DNA from: an uncultured Collinsella sp. | GTDB taxonomy: Bacteria > Actinomycetota > Coriobacteriia > Coriobacteriales > Coriobacteriaceae | NCBI GenBank assembly: GCA_958453575.1 | Contig: CAUDYH010000054.1 | Span: 1 to 7,537, forward strand | Direction: 5' to 3' | DNA: 7,537 bases | Shown: piece by piece, positions 1 to 6,532 of the stretch | Numbering within the stretch: the first letter of the stretch is position 1 | Layout: each line of letters starts with the position of its first letter | Notes under the pieces: model-generated | Told to the model about the DNA's origin: nothing | What the model saw: the letters and a program-made list of their open reading frames with translations, nothing else | Databases searched by the model: none | Made by a program: the position numbers and the translations under genes

Positions 1-1
1 T

Positions 2-931
2 GAGGATGATGAGCAGATCCGTGTGCTTATCGACCGCATTATCTCGCCACTTGGCCGCCGTATCGACGAGCGCAGCCCCATCGTCAACGCCCGCCTCAAA
101 ACGGGCTATCGCGTCAACGCGGTGATTCCGCCTGTGGCGATTGACGGACCGATTCTCACCATCCGAAAGTTCTCGGACCGTATCTGCTCGCTGGACGAGC
201 TCGTGGGGTTGGGATCGCTGCCGCTTTGGTATGCGCAGCTGCTGTCGTGCGCGGTGTCGCTGCGACAGGACCTGGCGGTTGCGGGAGGCACGGGATCTGG
301 TAAGACCACCCTGCTCAACGCGTTGTCATGTGAGATTTCCACCGGCGAGCGCATCGTGACGATCGAGGACTCTGCCGAGCTCAAGTTTGCGCATCATCCG
401 CACGTGGTGCGCTTAGAGGCGCGCGAGGCTTCAATTGAGGGCGAGGGCGCGGTGACGATCCGCGACCTGGTAACTAATGCCCTACGCATGCGCCCCGACC
501 GCATCGTGGTGGGCGAGGTGCGCGGTGCCGAGTGCTGCGACATGTTGCAGGCCATGAACACGGGCCACGACGGGTCGCTCACCACACTTCATGCGGGTTC
601 AGAACAGGAGACCGTGGTGCGTCTGACGTTGCTTGCACGTTATGGCATCGATCTGCCGAGCGAGCTCATCGAGGAGCAGATTGCCATGGCGCTCGACGGC
701 ATCGTGATGTCCGAGCGCCACGCCGATGGCAGGCGTTTCGTCTCCTCGTATTCGGGGGTGCGACGCGCCGCATCGGGTGGCGTAGAGCTCGAGCGCTATG
801 TGACGTTCGATGCCGCCGAGCGCACCTGGACGCTTGACCGCGAGCCGCCGTTTATCGCAGAAGGCCTGCGGTCGGGGACGCTCACACAAGAGGAGGTGGA
901 CGAATGGAGATCACTGTGCCCCTCGTCGTAG
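2..931 (+). CDS. tadA: CpaF/TadA family pilus-assembly ATPase (5' end outside window)
   Basis: Cytoplasmic secretion ATPase of the type II/IV (GspE/VirB11-like) superfamily that powers assembly of Tad/Flp pili. The frame is open to the first base of the window, so the start lies upstream; 309 residues are visible, against roughly 400-450 for the family. Visible motifs in order are Walker A GGTGSGKT (nt 284-307), an acidic box TIEDSAELK, the Walker B-like RIVVGEVRG (around nt 500-526), and the His box [10 protein letters not shown]. Together these are diagnostic of the CpaF branch rather than PilB or GspE, because the four-cysteine zinc region is absent. The last 28 nt overlap the start of the TadB gene, so translation of the two is probably coupled. 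No frameshift or missing catalytic residue is seen. The first in-frame GTG, at 23, is internal and not a true start. Confidence 0.96.
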   Translation, partial: EDDEQIRVLIDRIISPLGRRIDERSPIVNARLKTGYRVNAVIPPVAIDGPILTIRKFSDRICSLDELVGLGSLPLWYAQLLSCAVSLRQDLAVAGGTGSGKTTLLNALSCEISTGERIVTIEDSAELKFAHHPHVVRLEAREASIEGEGAVTIRDLVTNALRMRPDRIVVGEVRGAECCDMLQAMNTGHDGSLTTLHAGSEQETVVRLTLLARYGIDLPSELIEEQIAMALDGIVMSERHADGRRFVSSYSGVRRAASGGVELERYVTFDAAERTWTLDREPPFIAEGLRSGTLTQEEVDEWRSLCPSS

Positions 932-1830
932 GGGGCTTGGCAGGGCTTTCTGTCGCGACGGCGTGCGGAGTGGAACCTCGTGTGCCGCAGGTACCGCCGG
1001 CGGAGCTGGCACGTCAGGCGCTCGAGACGGTGGCAGAGAAGCTGCCGCGTGAGCTGGTGGAAAACGATCTGCTGAAAAAGATCGCCCGTTCGTGGGCATC
1101 GCTGGCTCCGGCGCATCGCCTTGGCCTCGTGATCGAAGATGCTTCGGGACGTTTGGCGTTTCTGCTGCTATCGAGCGGTGTCTGCTGCGTTTTACTAACG
1201 ATGGTGTCGTTATCGCCCCTCGGATTTGCCTCGGGACTTGTTGCTCCGTTTGCCGTTGGTGCCGCTTGGGATGGCTTTGAGAGCCGGCGCGAGCAACACG
1301 ATGCAGAAGAGGCAATGCCCGAGGCGTTTACCGCACTTTCCATGTCGCTTGCCTCGGGACATTCGCTGGCCCAGGGCATGCGCTTTGTGGGCGCTCATGC
1401 GCAAGAGCCAGTGCATACCGAGTTTTTGCGGGTGGCGGCGGCGATCGATTGCGGCATCTCGGCGACCGACGCGCTCGATGACTTGCTCGTGCGTATCGAC
1501 GCCCCCGGTCTTTCGCTTGTGACCTTGGCGCTTAAGGTGTCTCAGCGCACCGGCGCTCCGCTTGCCGACTTACTGTCCGAGGCGTCGAGCATGGTGGGGG
1601 AGCGCATTGAGCTCAAGCGCCGCCTGGATGTTAAGACGTCGCAGGCTCGCATGTCTGCGCATATGGTCGCGGCGATGCCGGCGGGCATGTGCGCGGTGTT
1701 GGCGCTGCTTTCGGCAGATTTTCGTCGCGGTCTTGCGACGCCTGCCGGCGCGGGCGCTGTGGTGCTGGGTCTTGCCCTCAACGCCGTTGCCCTGGTGGTT
1801 ATCCGGCGCATTATGCGGGTGGAGCTATGA
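904..1830 (+). CDS. tadB: TadB-like inner-membrane platform protein (T2SSF domain)
   Basis: 308-aa polytopic membrane protein, one of the paired GspF-like platform subunits that sit above the TadA ATPase. The ATG at 904 follows a clear Shine-Dalgarno (aggaggtg, about nt 890-897) and overlaps the ATPase gene by 28 nt. Hydrophobic segments are visible near residues 4-20, 84-101, 104-121, 253-270 and 282-300. The cytoplasmic T2SSF helical domain lies between them (about 135-250), starting EAMPEAFTALSMSLASG and ending in a basic ERIELKRRLDVKTSQARMSA stretch typical of TadB. The first hydrophobic segment is followed by a hydrophilic linker (about 21-80), as in other actinobacterial TadB proteins. 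The stop overlaps the TadC start as ATGA. The T2SSF fold assignment is firm; the TadB versus TadC label rests on gene order and length. Confidence 0.9.
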   Translation: MEITVPLVVGGLAGLSVATACGVEPRVPQVPPAELARQALETVAEKLPRELVENDLLKKIARSWASLAPAHRLGLVIEDASGRLAFLLLSSGVCCVLLTMVSLSPLGFASGLVAPFAVGAAWDGFESRREQHDAEEAMPEAFTALSMSLASGHSLAQGMRFVGAHAQEPVHTEFLRVAAAIDCGISATDALDDLLVRIDAPGLSLVTLALKVSQRTGAPLADLLSEASSMVGERIELKRRLDVKTSQARMSAHMVAAMPAGMCAVLALLSADFRRGLATPAGAGAVVLGLALNAVALVVIRRIMRVEL

Positions 1831-2468
1831 GCGCCCCGGTTGCAGTTGCGGCTTGCCTGTGCGCCCTGAGTGTATTTGTCGCGACGGGTTTGGATCGGGC
1901 GGATGCACGCAAGATCGCAGGGGCCTGCAAGCGCGAGGCGGTGCTGGTCGCTGCCGCGGGTCGCTCGGTGGTCGATGCTCTGACCGCGCGAGTGAAGGGC
2001 GCGGTTGGAGCGGGCGGCCCGGCGCGAGTGTCGCTCGGCGAAGTGTCCGAGATGATCGATGTTGTGCGCTTGGGTCTTTCGGCCGGTCTTTCGTTTGATG
2101 CGGCGCTTGAGATTTTCTGCGCCAACCGCCGGTCAGTGCTGGCTCTTCGCCTTGAGCGCGCCTGCATGGCGTGGCAGGTGGGCGTGGGCACGCGTGAGGA
2201 CGAGTTGTTGGCCGCCGCGCGCGACCTGGACGTGCGAGCGCTCGAGACCTTTGCCATCACGGTGGGGCAGGCGCTCGCCCTGGGTGCCCCACTTGCCGAG
2301 ACGCTGGCCGCTCAAAGTCGCGAGATCCGTGCGGCTCATCGCGCCGCGGTCGAGCGCGAGATCGAGCGTGCACCCGTCAAGCTGCTGATTCCCACCGGCA
2401 CGCTCATCTTGCCGGCGTTGCTTCTGTCCATATTGGGCCCGCTGCTGGGGGCAGGCGGGATGATGTAG
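1827..2468 (+). CDS. tadC: TadC-like inner-membrane platform protein (T2SSF domain)
   Basis: 213-aa GspF-like protein, partner of TadB in the Tad pilus platform. I chose the ATG at 1827 because it forms an ATGA overlap with the TadB stop and gives a hydrophobic N-terminus (MSAPVAVAACLCALSVFVAT). The same frame is open further upstream to 1689, but that stretch lies inside TadB and encodes an arginine/cysteine-rich sequence unlike any TadC. The T2SSF domain spans about residues 70-185 (GEVSEMIDVVRLGLSAGLSF followed by an amphipathic helical bundle). The C-terminal segment VKLLIPTGTLILPALLLSIL is the characteristic TadC final membrane span. At 213 aa it is shorter than many TadC proteins (often around 280-320), mainly through a reduced N-terminal membrane region. 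The flp gene follows after 10 nt. Confidence 0.88.
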   Translation: MSAPVAVAACLCALSVFVATGLDRADARKIAGACKREAVLVAAAGRSVVDALTARVKGAVGAGGPARVSLGEVSEMIDVVRLGLSAGLSFDAALEIFCANRRSVLALRLERACMAWQVGVGTREDELLAAARDLDVRALETFAITVGQALALGAPLAETLAAQSREIRAAHRAAVEREIERAPVKLLIPTGTLILPALLLSILGPLLGAGGMM

Positions 2469-2478
2469 GGAGGAATAC

Positions 2479-2712
2479 ATGAACACGATGACTGACGCTG
2501 CTGGCAAGGTCCAGGGCTGGGCGTTTTGCCGGGCGGCACATGTTCGTCAGCGCGCCAAGGAACTATTGCAGGAGGAGAGTGCACAGGGTACCACCGAGTA
2601 TGCCATCTTGGTCGGCGTGCTCGTGGTGATCGCGATTATCGCCATCGTCGCATTTAAGGGCAAGGTCCAAGATCTATGGAACGCTATCAGCGAGGGCATC
2701 AACAGCCTGTAG
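2479..2712 (+). CDS. flp: Flp-type major pilin precursor
   Basis: 77-aa prepilin, presumably the structural subunit of the pilus. It has a strong SD (gggagg, nt 2468-2473) five bases before ATG 2479. The 35-residue basic leader ends QEESA, followed by QGTTEYAILVG and a continuous hydrophobic stretch to about residue 59. The predicted cut is A35|Q36, which puts Glu at +5 and Tyr at +6, the hallmark EY of Flp pilins. The mature protein would be 42 residues with a short hydrophilic tail (KGKVQDLWNAISEGINSL), a normal Flp size. The leader is longer than in classical proteobacterial Flp1, and Ala-Gln replaces the usual Gly at the cut, resembling class III signal peptides. An internal ATG at 2488 is a less likely start. 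The last 37 nt overlap the next gene. Confidence 0.93.
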   Translation: MNTMTDAAGKVQGWAFCRAAHVRQRAKELLQEESAQGTTEYAILVGVLVVIAIIAIVAFKGKVQDLWNAISEGINSL

Positions 2713-3239
2713 AGGGCGAGCGCCCCGTCGGGGTGCTGCTGGTGTTTGCTTGCCTGACCGTGGCGATAGCGGCGGTGCTTTGGGGGCTTAACGCCGCGCG
2801 GCAGCAGCGTCCTGGGACCGCCTCCGATTTGGGCTCAGATTCGGCGGTGGCGTCTCAAAAAGATGAGATGCGAGATGCGGACGATTCGGATGTCGCTGTC
2901 ACGGCGCAAACCTTTCTGCGGACGCTCGACAAGCGGTCTGGCATTGCGACGGATTCGCCTGAGGGCAACGCGATTGCGGTCCGGCTTGCATGGTCCGAGG
3001 ACCGACCGATGACCGAAGCGGCGGCGGATATGCTGCGTGCCTATCGCGAGGTACCCACGGCGCAACTTGCTCTGAGCGGCTATCTCGACATCAAGGGAAA
3101 CGTGTGGGGTGCCATCGTGCGCGACGGACGCGGCTGGGTCGATATGGTGACAATTGCCGCGGATGCTGGCGACGCTTCGTGTCGTCTGCGCGCCGTGCGC
3201 CTGAGCCCGCAGGCAACGGACTCAAAGGAGGGATCGTGA
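2676..3239 (+). CDS. unrecognised single-span membrane protein between two pilin genes
   Basis: 187-aa protein of a family I do not recognise. A short hydrophilic N-terminus (residues 1-17) is followed by one clear membrane segment (about 18-38, VGVLLVFACLTVAIAAVLWGL). A polar, Asp/Ser-rich linker follows (about 40-75), then a folded-looking domain (about 76-180) with alternating strand-like stretches such as YLDIKGNVWGAIVRDGRGWV. The topology is probably N-in with the domain outside. ATG 2676 has only a weak SD (aagg, nt 2662-2665) and lies 37 nt inside flp. GTG 2733 is an alternative but has no well-spaced SD and would remove the residues before the membrane span. No processing motif is visible. 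Coding on this frame is supported by its length, by its stop one base before the next gene, and by composition. Its position suggests an accessory pilus-assembly or anchoring role, which is inference. Confidence 0.75.
   Translation: MERYQRGHQQPVEGERPVGVLLVFACLTVAIAAVLWGLNAARQQRPGTASDLGSDSAVASQKDEMRDADDSDVAVTAQTFLRTLDKRSGIATDSPEGNAIAVRLAWSEDRPMTEAAADMLRAYREVPTAQLALSGYLDIKGNVWGAIVRDGRGWVDMVTIAADAGDASCRLRAVRLSPQATDSKEGS
2720..2736 (+). other. GC-rich stem-loop just after the flp stop codon
   Basis: gcgcccc (2720-2726) pairs with ggggtgc (2730-2736) around a 3-nt loop, seven pairs including one G-U, starting eight bases after the flp stop. No U-run follows, so it is not a full intrinsic terminator. 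It lies within the overlapping membrane-protein gene. It could protect the 3' end of flp mRNA or reduce downstream expression, letting the major pilin be made in excess; this is inference. Confidence 0.4.
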
Positions 3240-3240
3240 A

Positions 3241-3459
3241 ATGCATGGCGTTCTGCGTGAGGAATCTGCCCAGGCGACGGTCGAATACGCCATCGTCACG
3301 GTGGCGCTGTTATCGATCGTGCTGGCGATCGCGGGACTTTGGCGTGCCGGCACCGATGGGCGCTTGGCGGCGCTGGTTGAGCGGGCGGCGTCTCACGGCG
3401 TCACCTCGACATCGGTTGTCGACGCTGCTGCGGGTGCTGAGGACATCGCGTTGTATTGA
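3241..3459 (+). CDS. minor Flp-like pilin precursor
   Basis: 72-aa prepilin-like protein. A very short leader MHGVLREESA is followed by QATVEYAIVTVALLSIVLAI, so a cut at A10|Q11 places Glu at +5 and Tyr at +6 as in the major pilin. The hydrophobic helix ends at about residue 35. The tail is longer than that of the major Flp (about 37 residues) and polar, RLAALVERAASHGVTSTSVV then an acidic end. The SD is strong (aggagg, nt 3227-3232, 8 nt spacing). The gene starts one base after the previous stop and overlaps the following TadE-like gene by 26 nt. It is probably a minor or initiating Flp subunit (inference); a TadF-type pseudopilin is the other possibility, but the EY pair and small size favour Flp. 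Confidence 0.85.
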   Translation: MHGVLREESAQATVEYAIVTVALLSIVLAIAGLWRAGTDGRLAALVERAASHGVTSTSVVDAAAGAEDIALY

Positions 3460-3931
3460 TGCCGCGCGCGAGGACCGGGCGCAGTCTACGGTCGAGGCCG
3501 CTTTTTTGCTGCCGACGTTTCTGGCACTCATCCTTCTCGCGCTGCAACCGGTGTGCCTGCTCTATACGCGCGCGGTCATGGAGTCTGCCGCCGCCGAGAC
3601 CGCGCGGCTCATGACCACGACGACGGCGGAGGACGACGATCTTAAGGAGTTCGCCCGCCGCCGACTTGCCGCAGTGCCCAACGTTTCGATCTTTCATGCC
3701 GGCGGGCCGTTGTCGTGGGATATCGAGCTTGGCCGGGCCGGTGCGGGTGGCGTCTCGTCCGTGTCCGTTTCCGGCGAGGTCAAGCCGTTGCCTGTGATCG
3801 GTGCGTTTGCGCAGGCTATGGGTGGTACCGCCGAGGGCGGCTACGTTGAGCTCAAAGTCGATGTCTCGTATCAATCGCGTCCCGAATGGCTGGAGGGAGA
3901 TTATGATTCGTGGATTGCTGCATGGGATTAA
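3434..3931 (+). CDS. tadE: TadE-like pseudopilin
   Basis: About 165-aa protein with the TadE-like N-terminal domain. The motif REDRA|QSTVEAAFLLP is followed by a hydrophobic helix, then MESAAAETARLM, the usual post-helix pattern of TadE (residues about 12-60). The C-terminal part (about 80-165) is an exported domain with beta-like stretches (SSVSVSGEV, YVELKVDVSY). The frame is open far upstream, but that region underlies two other genes. GTG 3434 is the nearest standard start that keeps the leader, although it has no obvious SD and lies 26 nt inside the minor pilin gene; TTG 3416 and ATT 3455 are alternatives. Translation may rely on coupling to the upstream gene. TadE/TadF pseudopilins are known to be matured by the Tad prepilin peptidase and to be needed for pilus biogenesis. 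Confidence 0.85.
   Translation: MLRTSRCIDAAREDRAQSTVEAAFLLPTFLALILLALQPVCLLYTRAVMESAAAETARLMTTTTAEDDDLKEFARRRLAAVPNVSIFHAGGPLSWDIELGRAGAGGVSSVSVSGEVKPLPVIGAFAQAMGGTAEGGYVELKVDVSYQSRPEWLEGDYDSWIAAWD
3892..3897 (+). promoter_or_regulatory. ribosome binding site that fixes the TadG-like start
   Basis: ggaggg lies five bases before ATG 3903. It decides between this start and an upstream in-frame ATG at 3801, which has no comparable site and would add 34 residues encoded entirely within the TadE-like gene. Confidence 0.8.
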
Positions 3932-6056
3932 GCGTTTCTGGTCTAGACGCGTTTTGACGCACCGTCCGAGCTGCCATCGCAAGCGAGGCGGCTTTATGGG
4001 TCGAGCCGGTGTCGATCTGTTTATCGAAGACGGCGCCTATACCACGCTTTCTTCTGCCGTGGTCATCCTAGTGGTGCTCACATTGTTGTTTTCGTCGACC
4101 GCGGCGATATGGAGCATGTCGCGTGCCGGGGATACCCAGGTGGCGGCTGATAGTGGCGCGCTGGCGGGTGCCAACGTAGTGTCGTCCTATCACACGGCTG
4201 CCACGGTGGTTGATGCGAGCATCTTGAGTCTGGGGCTGGCGGGGTTTGCCACGATCGGGACGGGCCTGGTCGCCATCCTCATCCCGGGTGCCGAGCCGGT
4301 TGCCGGCAATATGGTCGACACCGGGATTGAGATCATTAAAACGCGCAACAAGTTTGCCAAAAGCGCATCGGAAGGCTTACAGAAAATCGAGACGGCCCTG
4401 CCGTATCTGATTGCCGCGCGTGCCACGCAGGCGGTGTCGGCGCAGGATACCGATAGTGTGACCTATACCGGTACGGCGCTTGCCGTGCCCAGGACATCCG
4501 AGTCTGACTTCGCTGCGCTCAAAGGATCAGAGATCTCGACCGATACCATTAAAGACACATCAGATGATTTAGAGGGTGCGGCCGAGGAGCTGCGGAAGGC
4601 TTCTGAGGACACGGCGAAGGCTAAAGAGCGTGCTTGGCTGGCGGATTGTGGTGGGTCTGACAAGGGCTCGGTCGGCAGCTGTTCTTGCATGTGGGAGCGT
4701 GCGAAAAGCCTAACGGATCTCTCCGGTGTTCAAAATCCGCATTACTCATCGAGCGTTACGTGGGAGCCCCAAGTTGCCCTTGATCGCGCGAAGGACTACT
4801 ACCATTGGCGTCTGACAAATGAGAAGCCCCACGGCTCGAGTGTCGAGATGAAGGCAGAGTCTGCGGCGCGTAAGGCGTTTTATACCTATGCGAGCGCGGA
4901 GGTCGATCGGGCACATATAACCGAGAACGGAGACGGGGTTTCCTCCTATATTCCGCTGCTGCCGCGCAACTCTGATGAGGTTCGGGCGACGGAACTCTAT
5001 ACCGATGCGGTGTGGCCGACTAGCGTGAACGATGACAAGGCGTATCTGCATTACGGGACGACCTGCCCTAACTATAAGAAAGGGACGCCGAGCGGATTTG
5101 CTTCGGTTGCCGATTACGATGGACAGGATAAATGCAGCAAATGCCATTTTGGCGTTTTGTCGCTTGGTGCTGTTGCGGCGCCTTCAACCTCTATCGAAAA
5201 CGGCTTCGAGTATCACTTTGACAAGTTTAAAGACGCCCTGGAGGACTACGTCGACTGTCGCAACAAGGAGCTCGAGCTCGAGCGTCAGACCGAGGACGAA
5301 GCCGACCGTGCGGGCAATGCGTTCGATACCGCCATCAAAGAACTTTCCGGTGAGCGTCCGCGTATCGCCCCACCTGGTCGCAACGGCGTAGTCGCCTTTG
5401 CAGTTTCGGGTGATATTACCAGCCCCGATCAACTTAACTCTTCGTTTAACGCGGCGGTTGAGCTTGGCAGTCGCGGTGCCATCTCTGCCGCGGTACTGGC
5501 GCCCGATGAGGCGACGGCGCAAAACAACGTGCTTTCGCGATTTTTCTCGACATTGAAGGAACGCTCGGGTGGCGTTGCCGGCGTACTCGATGGCGTCATG
5601 GATGTCTGGGGACGGCTGCTTGTGGGATACGGAGACATCCAAGGTTCGGCCGACGAACTTATGGACGAGATGATTAAAGGCCTAGGAGGGGGCAGCGGCG
5701 CGTTGGGCTCCATCGCATCGTGGCTCGGCGATACCGTTTCGGCGTCCGTGGCGGCGTTGGGTCTGGAGCCGTGCGACTTGCGCCTGCGAAAGCCGGTGCT
5801 GACCGATTCCGCCAACGTCATTAAGAGTCCGGGGTCTGACATTGCTGGTTTCTCTCAAGCGCAAGACAAGCTGCGAAGTATTCCGTTGGGCGTGACCGAT
5901 CCCAAGGCGCTTTGCGAGGCGTTGGAATATCAAGTCGAACGCACCATTAGCGGCACGGTGTTCACGCTTGCGGAGATTCCTCTGCCCGGCGGCGGCTCCA
6001 TCCCGCTCACCGTCGATGTCGCCACGCTGGTTGGCGCTCTGGGCGGTGGGTCGTAA
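3903..6056 (+). CDS. large TadG-like pilus-associated protein, Cys-containing
   Basis: 717-aa protein. A basic cytoplasmic N-terminus (1-40) is followed by a membrane helix (about 50-70) and DTQVAADSGALAGANVV, which matches the TadG/TadE-F pattern (AADAAALAGA) after the helix. A second hydrophobic, Gly-rich segment lies at 107-135. Beyond this is a long extracytoplasmic region that I do not recognise: probable coiled coil at about 219-245, Tyr/His-rich stretches, a charged helical stretch at 436-480, and a Gly/Ser-rich C-terminus. Nine cysteines follow the membrane helix (249, 260, 262, 388, 411, 414, 452, 624, 671), including CSKCH at 411-415. The site equivalent to the pilin cut (EDG|AYTTL) lacks Glu +5, so peptidase processing is doubtful. 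The middle of the gene is visibly AT-richer than its neighbours. It overlaps the TadE-like gene by 29 nt and abuts the next as TAATG. A tip, adhesin or anchor role is inferred. Confidence 0.82.
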   Translation: MIRGLLHGIKRFWSRRVLTHRPSCHRKRGGFMGRAGVDLFIEDGAYTTLSSAVVILVVLTLLFSSTAAIWSMSRAGDTQVAADSGALAGANVVSSYHTAATVVDASILSLGLAGFATIGTGLVAILIPGAEPVAGNMVDTGIEIIKTRNKFAKSASEGLQKIETALPYLIAARATQAVSAQDTDSVTYTGTALAVPRTSESDFAALKGSEISTDTIKDTSDDLEGAAEELRKASEDTAKAKERAWLADCGGSDKGSVGSCSCMWERAKSLTDLSGVQNPHYSSSVTWEPQVALDRAKDYYHWRLTNEKPHGSSVEMKAESAARKAFYTYASAEVDRAHITENGDGVSSYIPLLPRNSDEVRATELYTDAVWPTSVNDDKAYLHYGTTCPNYKKGTPSGFASVADYDGQDKCSKCHFGVLSLGAVAAPSTSIENGFEYHFDKFKDALEDYVDCRNKELELERQTEDEADRAGNAFDTAIKELSGERPRIAPPGRNGVVAFAVSGDITSPDQLNSSFNAAVELGSRGAISAAVLAPDEATAQNNVLSRFFSTLKERSGGVAGVLDGVMDVWGRLLVGYGDIQGSADELMDEMIKGLGGGSGALGSIASWLGDTVSASVAALGLEPCDLRLRKPVLTDSANVIKSPGSDIAGFSQAQDKLRSIPLGVTDPKALCEALEYQVERTISGTVFTLAEIPLPGGGSIPLTVDVATLVGALGGGS

Positions 6057-6532
6057 TGAGTATCCGCATGCGTCTGCGCGAGGAGCGCGCCCAAGCGACG
6101 GTGGAGATGGCAGTGGTTACGCCCGTTTTGCTGGTGCTGGCACTCATCGTGTACAACGTCATGATCTTTGCCAGCGCTGTCGCGCGCTTCGACCGCGTGG
6201 TGCCCGACATCGTGTTGGCGCACGCCGTGGCGTCGGAGGGGGAGGGCGACGAAAGCTCTGCCGATGCCTCGGCGACGGTTCAGACTCAAATTCTGAATGC
6301 CATGGAAGGCTATGGCTTGCAGATCGAAGTGTCGAGCGAGCAAGGCGCGGAGGCATCGGATGGTGGCCTGCTCTCCCTATCCGGTACGTTTAGGACCTAC
6401 ACCTGCACCATGCACTATGAGCCGTGGCCGACTTCTCTCAGCATCGCTGGCGTTACGCTGGGGGCGCCGACAACGTTGTCGCACGAGCGCGCGGTGACGG
6501 TCGATCCATGGCGTCCGGGGGTGGTCATGTGA
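6056..6532 (+). CDS. second TadE-like pseudopilin
   Basis: 158-aa protein whose N-terminus REERA|QATVEMAVVTPVLL repeats the processing motif of the other pilin-type proteins in this locus (cut at A12|Q13, Glu at +5). A hydrophobic helix runs to about residue 43. It continues with an acidic, Ser/Ala-rich linker (about 60-75, EGEGDESSADASA) and a C-terminal domain with strand-like segments and a single Cys (C117). The ATG shares one base with the stop of the TadG-like gene (TAATG), and there is no strong SD, so coupled reinitiation is likely. The stop overlaps the next start as GTGA. A TadF-like role is possible; TadE and TadF cannot be told apart by eye. The helix flank lacks the ETARLM pattern found in the first TadE-like protein. 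Confidence 0.83.
   Translation: MSIRMRLREERAQATVEMAVVTPVLLVLALIVYNVMIFASAVARFDRVVPDIVLAHAVASEGEGDESSADASATVQTQILNAMEGYGLQIEVSSEQGAEASDGGLLSLSGTFRTYTCTMHYEPWPTSLSIAGVTLGAPTTLSHERAVTVDPWRPGVVM

Noticed and set aside
1689..1826. N-terminal extension of TadC in the same frame
   Set aside because: It lies inside TadB, is Arg/Cys/Gly-rich, and has no RBS; ATG 1827 with the ATGA overlap explains the start better.
2990..3931. A long open frame of 313 codons that includes the TadE-like protein
   Set aside because: Its first half lies under the membrane-protein and minor-pilin genes and translates to an Arg/Cys/Trp-rich sequence typical of an out-of-frame shadow. Only the part from about 3434 reads as a real protein.
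5133..5147. CxxCH taken as proof of a c-type cytochrome
   Set aside because: It is a single motif with no second heme site, no visible distal ligand context and no maturation genes; kept only as a possible metal site in the findings.
5268..5284. Palindromic gagctcgagctcgag run
   Set aside because: It encodes an ELELE stretch in a charged helix of the TadG-like protein; alternating Glu/Leu codons (gag, ctc) give this palindrome without any other role.
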